A stretch of DNA of 19,940 nt from an uncultured Clostridia bacterium (GCA_944380625.1 CALWIE010000152.1:1-19940), one strand, 5' to 3'. Shown: positions 7,171 through 14,309, numbered from the stretch's first letter. Numbers and translations are program-made. The notes: a model not told the origin generated them from the sequence alone.

Positions 7171-7199
7171 ACCCTACACTATTTTTTGCAGGATGTCAA
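7171..7199 (-). promoter_or_regulatory. Promoter of the T-box transcript
   Basis: On the - strand a perfect TTGACA (7194-7199) and TAGGGT (7171-7176) are 17 bases apart, placing the transcript start near 7164, directly before T-box stem I. Confidence 0.75.
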
Positions 7200-7211
7200 G
7201 AGGCAGCTTGC

Positions 7212-7232
7212 AAAAAAAGGGGAGGGCCCTTT
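7212..7232 (-). terminator. Weak terminator after mrp
   Basis: On the - strand AAAGG/CCTTT can pair around a 7-base loop and overlaps a run of seven Ts. The stem is short and includes the last bases of the stop codon, so efficiency is doubtful; some read-through into the T-box promoter region is possible. Confidence 0.4.
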
Positions 7233-8073
7233 ATTTTTCTTTTTCCGGCAGCTCCTCGATAAGGTCGGCGGCCTTTTCCAGCCAATCCCCCTCGAACAGC
7301 TCGATGGCCCCCTTGTCGCAGGCCCAGGAGAGCTTGGGGTCCATGGGCAGCTTGCCCAGCACGGGCAGGGCGTACTTGGCGGCCACCTCTTCGATGTGGC
7401 TCTCCCCGAAGACGGAGAACTGCTTGCCGCAGTCGGGGCACTGAACGTAGCTCATGTTCTCCACCAGGCCCAGCACGGGGACGTCCATCATCTTGGCCAT
7501 CTCCACGGCCTTGGAGACGATCATGCTCACCAGCTCCTGGGGGGAGGTGACGATCAAAATGCCGTCCACTGGCAGGGACTGGAACACCGTCAGGGGGGCG
7601 TCGCCGGTGCCGGGAGGCATGTCCACAAACATGTAGTCCACGTTGCCCCAGATCACGTCGGTCCAGAACTGCTTGATGGCCCCGGCGATGACGGGCCCCC
7701 GCCACACCACGGGAGAGGTCTCCTCCTCCAGCAGCAGGTTGATGCTCATCACCTTGACGCCGGTCTTGGTCTCTACGGGATAGATGCCGTTTTCATCGGA
7801 CAGGGCCCGCTGCTTCATGCCGAAGCACTTGGGAATGGAGGGGCCGGTGATGTCCGCGTCCAGGACCGCCACCTCGCTGCCCCGGCGGCGCAGGGTGGTG
7901 GCAAGCAGGGACGTGACCAGGGATTTCCCCACGCCGCCCTTGCCGCTGACCACGCCGATGACCTTCTTCACGTGGCTCATGTCGTTTGTCTTCTCCAAAA
8001 AGCTCTGGGGCTGCTGCCGGGAGGGGCAGTCCACCCCACAGCTGGAACAGTCGTGGGTGCAGTTTTCGCTCAT
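7231..8073 (-). CDS. mrp: Mrp/ApbC/NBP35 family P-loop ATPase, iron-sulfur cluster carrier
   Basis: This is a cytosolic MinD-like ATPase that binds a bridging 4Fe-4S cluster and passes it to target apoproteins. The 280-residue protein has the deviant Walker A GKGGVGKS (44-51), LDADITGPS, DMPPGTGDAPLT and the Mrp signature ENMSYVQCPDCG with the cluster-binding pair C212 and C215. The N-terminus has four further cysteines (C5, C9, C12, C16), a ferredoxin-like arrangement seen in NBP35-type members. It lacks the MIP18-like N-terminal domain of E. coli Mrp. The start is ATG at 8071-8073 with AAGGAG 11 bases upstream; the longer open frame upstream crosses the promoter and is not translated. It stands alone, with its own promoter, after the terminator of the histidine kinase operon. 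Confidence 0.93.
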   Translation of the reverse strand: MSENCTHDCSSCGVDCPSRQQPQSFLEKTNDMSHVKKVIGVVSGKGGVGKSLVTSLLATTLRRRGSEVAVLDADITGPSIPKCFGMKQRALSDENGIYPVETKTGVKVMSINLLLEEETSPVVWRGPVIAGAIKQFWTDVIWGNVDYMFVDMPPGTGDAPLTVFQSLPVDGILIVTSPQELVSMIVSKAVEMAKMMDVPVLGLVENMSYVQCPDCGKQFSVFGESHIEEVAAKYALPVLGKLPMDPKLSWACDKGAIELFEGDWLEKAADLIEELPEKEK

Positions 8074-8110
8074 ACTATACCATTCTCCTTCACGAAGTGT
8101 CGTCCTTTCT

Positions 8111-8138
8111 ATTTTACCCCTTTTCGCGGAAAAGTAAA
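8111..8138 (-). promoter_or_regulatory. Probable mrp promoter
   Basis: On the - strand TTTACT (8133-8138) and TAAAAT (8111-8116) are 16 bases apart, about 37 bases before the mrp start. Moderate match to sigma-70 consensus. Confidence 0.55.
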
Positions 8139-8169
8139 GTGGTATATGCCAAAAATCCCCGGGCATGGG

Positions 8170-8199
8170 AAAAAAACCTCCCTTTCCGCGCAAGGGAGG
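8170..8199 (-). terminator. Terminator of the two-component operon
   Basis: On the - strand CCTCCCTT and AAGGGAGG form eight perfect pairs around a 7-base loop, followed by seven Ts (8170-8176). A competing GGGAGGC/GCCTCCC hairpin (8194-8208) overlaps its 5' arm. Confidence 0.88.
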
Positions 8200-8225
8200 C
8201 TGCCTCCCGGACACTGTCAGGGCGC

Positions 8226-9722
8226 CTATTGTCCAGCGGGGTCACCCGCCGCCCGCGGCGTGGGTTGTCCAGCGGGGCCACCCGCCGCCCGCGGCGCGGA
8301 TTGTCCAGCGGGGCTGCCCGCCAGCTCGAACCAGAAGGTGCTGCCCTTCCCCAGCTGGCTCATGACGCCGTACTGGCCGCCGTGCATTTCTAGGATGTTC
8401 CGCACAATGGACAGCCCCAAACCGCTGCCCATTTGGGCCCGTTTGTGCTCTTTGTCCACCTTGTAATAGCGCTCCCAGATGTCCTTGAGCTTGTCCGGAG
8501 GGATGCCCTCGCCGGTGTCGGTAACGGACACCCGCACCTTGCCCCCCGCCACCTCCTGGCGGAGGGTGACGGTCTTGTCCGGGCCGGAGTAGGTGATGGC
8601 GTTGTTCACCAGGTTGTACACCACTTGGGAGATCTTCAGCTCGTCGGCGTCCACCCAAACCTCCTCCCGGTAATAGAAGGGGAACCGGTAGTCTGCCAGC
8701 TTGTCATACCGGCGCAGGATGTCCCGTATGCTTTCCGTGAGGTTGAAACGGGTCTTCTCCAGGGGCAGGACCCCTGCCTCCAGCTTGGACAGGTCCAGCA
8801 GGTCGTTGACCAGGCTTGTCAGCCGCTCCGCCTCGTCGATGATGATCTGCACGTTTTCCGGGGTGTTCTCCCCGGGCAGGTCCCGCATCACCTCGCCGTA
8901 GCCCTTGATCATGGTCAGGGGGGTGCGCAGGTCGTGGGAGACGTTTGCCAAAAGGTCCCGGCGCAGCCCCTCCACCTTGGAGAGCTCCCCGGCGGCGTAA
9001 TTGAGGGTTTGGGCCAGCTCCCGGACCTCCCGGGAGCCGTGCTCCTCAAAACGGATGTCATAGTCCCCCCGGGCCAGCACCTTGGCCCCCTCGTTGATGG
9101 CGGTGATGGGCCGGGAGATCTTCCGGGCGATGAGCAGGGCCAGGACCGTGCCCAGGGCGGCCATCACCACGGTGAGCACCCCCACCTGGACCAAAAGGGT
9201 CTCCCGGATGGAGTCCACCGGGGTGATCTCGCTCTCCAAGAGCACCATCCGGTTGAGCCCCGAGGGGGTGCGGCTAATGGCCACGTAGAGGATCACCTGG
9301 TTTTGGGAGCCGTCCTGGTTCACAAAGGGGGAACGGTACACCGCCAGGCGGTTGCCCCCCTCCATGTTTCCCTCGTCGAACAGGTCCGCCAGCCCCATGC
9401 GGGTGAGGCCGCTCAAGACGCTCTCCTTCTGGCTGGCCCGCCAGCCGGAATAGGTGCGGCCCCACTCGTCCGTGACCAGGATATTGATGCCCGTGTTGTA
9501 GCACAGCTGCTTGACCGCCTCGTCCAGGTCCTCGTCGTCCAGGCGGCGCTCCACCGCCTCGGCGGCGGCCTTCACCTGGTTGGTTTTCACCCCCCGGTAA
9601 AAGGGTTCCAGCAGGACGATCTGGAACAGCCACAGCAGGCCCCACACCACCAGGATGAAAATGCCAAACCCCATGGAGATCTGCGCCCAAAGGCCCAAGG
9701 GGCACCGTTTTCTCTGTTTCAC
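8226..9722 (-). CDS. Membrane sensor histidine kinase
   Basis: This 498-residue protein is the sensor partner of the adjacent response regulator. It has a first membrane segment at about 14-38, an extracytoplasmic sensor region (about 39-175), a second membrane segment (176-198) and a HAMP linker (199-251). The phosphoacceptor box is SHDLRTPL with H263. The ATP domain has N-box N370-N374, G1 DTGEGI (402-407) and G2 GSGLGLSI (432-439). The kinase domain ends at about 468 with STFWFEL, the normal end. A 12-residue proline/alanine-rich repeat follows (PAGQSAPRAAG and variants), ending at TAG. The start is GTG directly after the regulator's TGA with no gap, with GAGG eight bases upstream. The sensed signal cannot be inferred from the sensor region. 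Confidence 0.94.
   Translation of the reverse strand: MKQRKRCPLGLWAQISMGFGIFILVVWGLLWLFQIVLLEPFYRGVKTNQVKAAAEAVERRLDDEDLDEAVKQLCYNTGINILVTDEWGRTYSGWRASQKESVLSGLTRMGLADLFDEGNMEGGNRLAVYRSPFVNQDGSQNQVILYVAISRTPSGLNRMVLLESEITPVDSIRETLLVQVGVLTVVMAALGTVLALLIARKISRPITAINEGAKVLARGDYDIRFEEHGSREVRELAQTLNYAAGELSKVEGLRRDLLANVSHDLRTPLTMIKGYGEVMRDLPGENTPENVQIIIDEAERLTSLVNDLLDLSKLEAGVLPLEKTRFNLTESIRDILRRYDKLADYRFPFYYREEVWVDADELKISQVVYNLVNNAITYSGPDKTVTLRQEVAGGKVRVSVTDTGEGIPPDKLKDIWERYYKVDKEHKRAQMGSGLGLSIVRNILEMHGGQYGVMSQLGKGSTFWFELAGSPAGQSAPRAAGGPAGQPTPRAAGDPAGQ
8229..8322 (-). repeat. 36-bp direct tandem repeat, 2.6 copies, inside the kinase C-terminus
   Basis: Units lie at 8229-8264, 8265-8300 and 8301-8322 (partial), differing at only a few positions. 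Each full unit encodes 12 residues of the type PAGQxxPRAAGx. The period is a multiple of three, so copy changes would not shift the frame. Confidence 0.92.
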
Positions 9723-10406
9723 TCACTTCACCTCAAACCGGTAGCCCACCCCCCGCAGGGTGACGATGAACCCGCTGTAGGGCCCCAGGCTCTTGCGCAG
9801 CAGCTTGATGTGGGTGTCCAGGGTGCGGTCGTCCCCGTAGAAATCGTACCCCCACACGTTGGTGATGAGCATTTCCCGGGTCAGGGCGATGTTTTTGTTG
9901 CGGGCCATGTACACCAGCAGGTCGTACTCCTTGGGGGAGAGCTCCGCCCGCTTCCCATCCACCGTGACGATGCGGGCGTCCAGGTCGATGGAGAGCCCCT
10001 GGAAGGTGAGGACGTTGCGGGGGGCCCCCTCCCCCTGGGGCCGCACCCGGTTCATGATGGCGGAGACCCGCATCATCAACTCCTTGGGGGAAAAGGGTTT
10101 TACCCCGTAGTCGTCCACCCCCAGCTCGAACCCGTGGATGCGGTCGTACTCCTCCCCCCGGGCGGAGAGCATCAGCACCGGGGTGTCGCAGGTCTTGCGG
10201 ATCTCCGCCACGGCGGAAAAGCCGTCCAATTCGGGCATCATCACGTCCATGATGATGATGTCGAAGGCCCGGGGGTCCCTGCGGCAGCGCTCCACAGCCT
10301 CCATGCCGTTTTGGGCCTCCTCCACCTTGTTGCCCTCAAACTCTGCGTACTTCCGGATCAGCGTCCGGATCTTTTCCTCGTCGTCCACCACCAGGATCCG
10401 ATACAT
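9723..10406 (-). CDS. OmpR/PhoB-family response regulator
   Basis: This is a 227-residue DNA-binding response regulator. The receiver domain (1-118) has acidic pocket D8/D9, phosphoacceptor D54 in IIMDVMMPELDG, S81 and K103 in GVKPFSPKEL. The winged-helix domain (about 130-227) has LSPKEYDLLVYMARN, the recognition region DDRTLDTHIKLLRKSLG and the ending TLRGVGYRFE. The start is ATG at 10404-10406 with AAGGA 10 bases upstream; an in-frame extension upstream crosses the promoter. It is the first gene of the operon with the histidine kinase (stop TGA and next GTG adjoin). The promoter is about 120 bases upstream, leaving a leader that holds a weak hairpin. Target genes are unknown; the leader and the divergent promoter nearby are possible autoregulation sites. 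Confidence 0.95.
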   Translation of the reverse strand: MYRILVVDDEEKIRTLIRKYAEFEGNKVEEAQNGMEAVERCRRDPRAFDIIIMDVMMPELDGFSAVAEIRKTCDTPVLMLSARGEEYDRIHGFELGVDDYGVKPFSPKELMMRVSAIMNRVRPQGEGAPRNVLTFQGLSIDLDARIVTVDGKRAELSPKEYDLLVYMARNKNIALTREMLITNVWGYDFYGDDRTLDTHIKLLRKSLGPYSGFIVTLRGVGYRFEVK

Positions 10407-10526
10407 GCAGCCCACTTCCTTTCCCAGGGCCCCGCCCTGCTCTCTTCTGCAAACGTTAGGATACCATCCCTTTGTGAAGCTGGGGTGAAAAAAGGCGGGA
10501 AACCCCTTTTCCGGCCCTTTCCTCTC

Positions 10527-10555
10527 AGTATATCCCACCCCTCTTTTCTTTGCAA
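10527..10555 (-). promoter_or_regulatory. Promoter of the two-component operon
   Basis: On the - strand TTGCAA (10550-10555) and TATACT (10527-10532) are 17 bases apart. It lies in the 308-base divergent region 10407-10714. A CCCCGGG/CCCGGGG palindrome at 10559-10577 lies just upstream, between this and the opposite promoter, and could be an operator. Confidence 0.72.
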
Positions 10556-10609
10556 GGGCCCCGGGGGCTTCCCGGGGACAGGGAGGCGGAAATTTGTTTG
10601 CTTTCCCTG

Positions 10610-10638
10610 TTGACTTTTCCCAAAAAAGAATGTATTAT
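10610..10638 (+). promoter_or_regulatory. Promoter of the cytidylate kinase-like gene
   Basis: TTGACT (10610-10615) and TATTAT (10633-10638) are 17 bases apart in a notably AT-rich stretch, about 75 bases before the start codon. Confidence 0.78.
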
Positions 10639-10714
10639 GAATTTAGAGAAATAGACTATAAATTCTCCCAATGCTTTCCTTGAAACTAGATCATATAGAT
10701 AAGGAGGAATCTCT

Positions 10715-11335
10715 ATGCTGCCTGTCATCACCATTGCCCGCCAATACGGAAGCGGAGGCCACGAAGTGGGGGAAAAGCTGGCCAAGCGCCTGAACATCCC
10801 CTTTTACGACAAGGCCCTGATCGCCATGGCCGCCAAGAAGAGCGGACTTTCGGAGGAGGTGTTCGCCGACGCCGATGAAAAGGCCACCAGCAGCCTTTTG
10901 TACTCCATGGTCATGGGCAGCTATGCCTTTGGGGCCCGGGTGCCCGGCATCCACGAGATGCCCATCAACCACAAGCTGTTCATCATCCAGTCGGACATCA
11001 TCAAAAAGGCTGCCGCCCAGGGGCCCTGCGTCATCATCGGGCGCTGCGCCGACTACATCCTGCGGGAGCACGAAAACTGCCTGAACGTGTTTGTCCACGC
11101 GGACAAAGCCGCCCGCATCAAGCGCATTGTGGCCCTGGGCCACTGCGAGGAGAAAAAGGCCCCGGACTTTGTCACCAAAAAGGACAAACAGCGGGCCAAC
11201 TACTACAATTTCTACTCCAACAACCGCTGGGACGACCTGCTCAACTACGACCTGACCGTGGACACCTCCCGGTTCTCTGTGGACCAGGCGGTGGACCTGA
11301 TCGCCGGCGCCGCCCAGATGCTGGACACCAAGTAA
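10715..11335 (+). CDS. Cytidylate kinase-like family protein (P-loop)
   Basis: This 206-residue protein belongs to the cytidylate kinase-like family (Pfam Cytidylate_kin2 type). It opens with ITIARQYGSGGHEVGEKLA, the family's version of the nucleotide-binding loop, and has VIIGRCADYILREH in the middle and RANYYNFYSNNRWDD near the end, both typical. These proteins resemble CMP kinase, but their true substrate is mostly untested; a standard CMP kinase elsewhere in the genome would argue for a different role. It is probably cytosolic, with no signal or membrane segment. AAGGAGG lies seven bases before the ATG. It is a single-gene unit with its own promoter and a following terminator, divergent from the two-component operon. 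Confidence 0.88.
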   Translation: MLPVITIARQYGSGGHEVGEKLAKRLNIPFYDKALIAMAAKKSGLSEEVFADADEKATSSLLYSMVMGSYAFGARVPGIHEMPINHKLFIIQSDIIKKAAAQGPCVIIGRCADYILREHENCLNVFVHADKAARIKRIVALGHCEEKKAPDFVTKKDKQRANYYNFYSNNRWDDLLNYDLTVDTSRFSVDQAVDLIAGAAQMLDTK

Positions 11336-11372
11336 GGGTTTCACCACCTCTTCTTTTCATTATCTCCTTTCA

Positions 11373-11399
11373 GAGCCGCCCCGCCTGCCGGGGCGGCTC
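11373..11399 (+). terminator. Terminator after the cytidylate kinase-like gene
   Basis: GAGCCGCCCCG and CGGGGCGGCTC form 11 perfect pairs around a 5-base loop. The T-run after it is short (CCTTT), but the stem is very stable. It starts 38 bases after the TAA. Confidence 0.78.
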
Positions 11400-11410
11400 C
11401 CTTTACGCCT

Positions 11411-11439
11411 TTGCAAACGGGGAGGATCCGTGCTACAAT
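11411..11439 (+). promoter_or_regulatory. Promoter of the apbE operon
   Basis: TTGCAA (11411-11416) and TACAAT (11434-11439) are 17 bases apart, about 48 bases before the apbE start and 12 bases after the previous terminator. Confidence 0.75.
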
Positions 11440-11486
11440 AGAGCAAAACCGCCGGGGACCCGGCGGCCCTTTACGGAGAGCGCGCT

Positions 11487-12548
11487 ATGAAACACTGGTT
11501 CCAAAATCCGTCCGACAAAACCGCCCGCCGCCTGACCCTCCTGCTGGGAGGGGCGGGGGTCCTGCTGCTGGGGGCCGCCCTGTGGCTCACCTTCGCCGCC
11601 GGAGGGGAGGGCTACACCCTCACCACCTTCTCCATGGGCTCCTACGTGCAGCAGACCGTCTACGGCAAAGAGGGGGAGGAGGCCGCCCAGGCCGCCTCCC
11701 AGGCCGTCCAGGAGCTGGAGAACCTGATCTCCTGGCGGATTGAGGGCAGCGATGTGGAGCGCCTCAACCAGGGGGCGGGCGGGGAGTTCCTCTCCCTCGA
11801 CCCCCGGACCTACGAGGTCCTGGAGACCTCCCTTCAGGTGTGCAGGGCCAGCGGCGGCGCCTTTGACGTCACCATCGCCCCCCTCAGCTGGCTGTGGGAC
11901 TTTGACGAGAACCCCCGCCTGCCCCAGGCGGAGGCCATCGCCACCCTCCTGCCGGACGTACAGTACGAAAACGTCCTTTTGGGGGAGGGCTGTACCGCGG
12001 CCCTGAAGACCTCCTCCACCGCCCTGGACCTGGGGGCCGTGGGCAAGGGCGCGGCCTGCGACGCCGCCGTAAACGCCTATGCAAGGTCCGGCGCGGCGGG
12101 GGCGGTGGTCTCCGTAGGGGGCAGCGTGGGCGTCTGGGGGGAGAAACCCGGCGGCCAGCCCTGGCATGTCGCCCTCCGGGACCCGGCCACCCAGGGGAGC
12201 CTGGGGGAGATCTCCCTCCCCTCCGGGTTCCTGTCCACCTCGGGCAGCTACGAAAAGCAGTTCACCCAGGACGGCGTCACCTACCACCACATCCTGGACC
12301 CGGAGACAGGCTACCCTGCCGAGAGCGGCCTGCTGTCCGTCACGGTGTGGAGCTCCACCGGGGCCTTGAGCGACGCCTTGTCCACCGCCTGCTTCGTGCT
12401 GGGCCTGGAGGAGAGCCTGCCCCTTTTGGAGGAGTTTGAGGCCGGGGCGGTGTTCATCACCGGGGAAAACCAGGTCTACGTCACAGAGAACCTGGAGTCC
12501 TCCTTCCACCTGACGGCGGAGGGCTACACCCTGGCAGGGGTGGTTTGA
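11487..12548 (+). CDS. apbE: ApbE family FAD:protein FMN transferase
   Basis: ApbE enzymes cut FAD and attach FMN covalently to a threonine or serine of exported or membrane electron-carrier proteins. In 353 residues I see a membrane anchor (about 16-38) that should leave the domain outside the cell. There is no lipobox cysteine, so it is anchored by the helix. Motifs are FSMGSYV (48-54), ASGGAFDVTIAPL, LDLGAVGKGAACD, VSVGGSVGVWG and YHHILDPETGYP (H268, D271). GALSDALSTACFVLG carries the metal-binding D296 and T300. GGAG lies eight bases before the ATG. The NusG domain II gene starts four bases after the stop, and a Gx transporter gene follows. No flavinylation acceptor motif (S/T-G-A-S/T) is evident in the other two proteins, so the substrate is likely encoded elsewhere. 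Confidence 0.93.
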   Translation: MKHWFQNPSDKTARRLTLLLGGAGVLLLGAALWLTFAAGGEGYTLTTFSMGSYVQQTVYGKEGEEAAQAASQAVQELENLISWRIEGSDVERLNQGAGGEFLSLDPRTYEVLETSLQVCRASGGAFDVTIAPLSWLWDFDENPRLPQAEAIATLLPDVQYENVLLGEGCTAALKTSSTALDLGAVGKGAACDAAVNAYARSGAAGAVVSVGGSVGVWGEKPGGQPWHVALRDPATQGSLGEISLPSGFLSTSGSYEKQFTQDGVTYHHILDPETGYPAESGLLSVTVWSSTGALSDALSTACFVLGLEESLPLLEEFEAGAVFITGENQVYVTENLESSFHLTAEGYTLAGVV

Positions 12549-12552
12549 CCCT

Positions 12553-12939
12553 ATGGAGGACCGGAAATTTTTGACGCCCCGGGGGCTGCTTTTGTGCGGG
12601 GCCCTGCTGCTTTTGTGCGGGGCCCTGGCCCTGGGGCTTTCCCTCTCCCCCCGGGGGACGGTGGCCGTCCTGGAACGGGAGGGCCGGACCCTTCTCACCC
12701 AAGAGCTCTCCCTGCTCTCGGGGACCCAGACCCACACCGTCCAGGGAGCGGGGGGCATCCAGCTCACAGTGGAGCTCTCCCCCCAGGGGGCGGCGGTGGT
12801 CTCCTCCACCTGCCCCGACCAGACCTGCGTGAAGACCGGCAGGCTCACCCGGGCCGGGGAGTCCGCCGTCTGCCTGCCGGCCCGGGTCGTGCTCCGGCTG
12901 GAGGGGGGCGGCAGAGGCTCCGACGCCGTCACCGGCTGA
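12553..12939 (+). CDS. NusG domain II-containing membrane-anchored protein (EetA-like)
   Basis: The protein is 128 residues. An N-terminal membrane helix (about 11-32) is followed by a small exported domain with the NusG_II signature: SSTCPDQTCVKTGRLTRAGE followed by CLPARVVL, with cysteines C87, C92 and C107. These proteins have nothing to do with transcription factor NusG beyond the shared fold name. They repeatedly sit next to ApbE and Gx transporter genes. One such protein, EetA, is encoded in the flavin-based extracellular electron transfer locus of Listeria, as I recall. The gene starts four bases after the apbE stop, so the two are probably coupled. The biochemical role is unknown; the conserved cysteines could be redox-active or form a disulfide. 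Confidence 0.88.
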   Translation: MEDRKFLTPRGLLLCGALLLLCGALALGLSLSPRGTVAVLEREGRTLLTQELSLLSGTQTHTVQGAGGIQLTVELSPQGAAVVSSTCPDQTCVKTGRLTRAGESAVCLPARVVLRLEGGGRGSDAVTG

Positions 12940-12969
12940 ACCGCCCCTTAGGGGCAGAGAGGAGAAACC

Positions 12970-13476
12970 ATGCGACGAGTATCCGCCCGGGTGGCTTTTA
13001 CCGGGCTTTTGGCGGCCCTGGCCCTTGCCCTGGCCTTTCTGGAGGGGCTGCTGCCCCCCCTGCCCCTGCTGCCCCCCGGGGCCAAGCTGGGGCTCTCCAA
13101 CATCGCCACCATGTACGCCGCCGGCAGCCTGGGGCTGCCCAGCGCCCTGTTTTTGGCGGTGTTCAAAGGGCTGTTCGCCCTGATGACCCGGGGAGGCGTG
13201 GCGGGGATCATGAGCCTTTCCGGGGGGCTTTTGAGCACCTTTGTCATGTGGCTGCTGCTGAAAAAAACCAAGGCCTCCCTGGGGGTGGTGGGGGTCTGCG
13301 GGGCCCTTTCCCACAACGGGGCCCAGCTGTGCGCGGCCTACTTTCTCACCAGCACCAGCGTGCTGTTCTACGTCCCTTTCCTGCTGGTGTTCGGGGTGCT
13401 GACGGGCCTTTTGACCGGCCTGGTGCTGAAGCTGACCCTCCCGCCCTTGGAGCGGCTGAAACGCTTTTTGGGATAG
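12970..13476 (+). CDS. Gx transporter family membrane protein (Hpre_diP_synt_I type, EetB-like)
   Basis: This 168-residue integral membrane protein has about five hydrophobic segments. Motifs are PPGAKLGLSNIATMYAAG (36-53), SLSGGLLSTFVMW and GALSHNGAQLCAAYF, which define the family once called heptaprenyl diphosphate synthase component I and now usually named Gx transporter. It resembles the S-components of ECF transporters in size and helix layout. In Listeria-type electron transfer loci the EetB protein belongs here, as I recall. The substrate is unproven. GAGGAG lies five bases before the ATG, 30 bases after the NusG domain II stop. It is the last gene of the operon, followed by a strong terminator. 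Confidence 0.88.
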   Translation: MRRVSARVAFTGLLAALALALAFLEGLLPPLPLLPPGAKLGLSNIATMYAAGSLGLPSALFLAVFKGLFALMTRGGVAGIMSLSGGLLSTFVMWLLLKKTKASLGVVGVCGALSHNGAQLCAAYFLTSTSVLFYVPFLLVFGVLTGLLTGLVLKLTLPPLERLKRFLG

Positions 13477-13478
13477 AA

Positions 13479-13514
13479 AAACTCCTCCGTATGAGGTTTC
13501 ATACAGAGGAGTTT
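13479..13514. terminator. Bidirectional terminator between convergent genes
   Basis: The arms at 13479-13494 and 13499-13514 form 16 pairs with a single mismatch around GGTT. They are flanked by an A-rich 5' side and CGTTTTCTCTT on the 3' side. It serves the Gx transporter gene (+) and the lipoprotein gene (-). Confidence 0.9.
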
Positions 13515-13531
13515 CGTTTTCTCTTGCTGCG

Positions 13532-14188
13532 TTACTTCACCTGGCAGCCGCCCCATTCCACGGCGGTGAACCCTTCCCGCGCCGGGGCGGTCAGCTCCTG
13601 GGCCGGGAGCTTCACCGGTTCCTCCACAGGCTTCCAGGCCATGAACACTCGCAGCAGGGTGTCGGGGGCCGGCGCTATGGACAGCTTCGCCGCTTCCGTG
13701 TAGGCCTCACGCTGGAAGGCGATCAGGTTGTAAGTGCTTTCTTCCATCTGGGGCAGCCAGTAGACGATGAACTCGTTGGCCTCCTTCCGGGTGAGGCCCA
13801 ACTGGCTGAGAGCGTCCTCCAGGAAAGAGGCGGTGTCCTCCCCGGCCACGCAGAAGCCCTGGGAGAAGTCGTACTCCACCTGGTCCCGGCCTTCCCAGTA
13901 GAGGTAGTTGTAGGTTTGGCCTTCAGCGTCTGTCAAAGCGCCCTCCGGGCTGGCGGTGACTGTCCAGCCATTGTTGTAGGCAGGATACGTGCAGGTCAGC
14001 TCCCCGGCATAGTCCAGCTTCACGGTGACCTGGGTCTCCTCCTCCGGGTAGAGGTAGATCACAGGCTTGGCATCGTACTGTTCTTCGGACGAATCGTCAC
14101 ATTGCTCCCCTTGGCAGGCGGCAAGTCCGTAGACGCACGCCAGCGCCAGCAGAAGCGCCAAAACTCGGTTTCGGTTCTCTTTTCTCAT
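13532..14188 (-). CDS. Putative lipoprotein with a PVIYLYP-containing domain, function unknown
   Basis: This is a 218-residue exported protein. The N-terminus has a charged start, a hydrophobic stretch and the lipobox GLAAC, with lipidation expected at C25. The mature part contains KPVIYLYPEEETQVTVKLDY and an aromatic-rich stretch, YPAYNNGWTVTASPEGAL then YNYLYWEG. This pattern recurs in secreted clostridial proteins that I remember without a functional name. The remainder (residues 100-200) looks globular, with no catalytic motif that I recognise. The start is ATG at 14186-14188 with AAGGAGG eight bases upstream. It has its own promoter and shares a terminator with the convergent Gx transporter gene. 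It is probably membrane-tethered on the cell surface. Confidence 0.85.
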   Translation of the reverse strand: MRKENRNRVLALLLALACVYGLAACQGEQCDDSSEEQYDAKPVIYLYPEEETQVTVKLDYAGELTCTYPAYNNGWTVTASPEGALTDAEGQTYNYLYWEGRDQVEYDFSQGFCVAGEDTASFLEDALSQLGLTRKEANEFIVYWLPQMEESTYNLIAFQREAYTEAAKLSIAPAPDTLLRVFMAWKPVEEPVKLPAQELTAPAREGFTAVEWGGCQVK

Positions 14189-14264
14189 CTGCTATGCCTC
14201 CTTTTTCACAAAGCCTTTTCCACAACTTCCTTCCTCAGGGTGGAAACATTCCCCCTGTACCCTC

Positions 14265-14293
14265 ATTGTACCACTCCCGAGCCTGGAACACAA
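14265..14293 (-). promoter_or_regulatory. Probable promoter of the lipoprotein gene
   Basis: On the - strand TTGTGT (14288-14293) and TACAAT (14265-14270) are 17 bases apart, about 76 bases before the start codon. Confidence 0.58.
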
Positions 14294-14309
14294 TGCCGTT
14301 TCCGGTTTT

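Noticed and set aside
8229..8322. A CRISPR array
   Set aside because: The 36-bp units are directly adjacent with no spacers and lie in frame inside the kinase gene.
8433..10613. A 726-codon open frame on the + strand opposite the histidine kinase and response regulator genes
   Set aside because: It is a GC-rich antisense shadow: low-complexity H/G/V/L/D composition, no family motif and no ribosome site, while the - strand frames carry complete kinase and regulator motifs.
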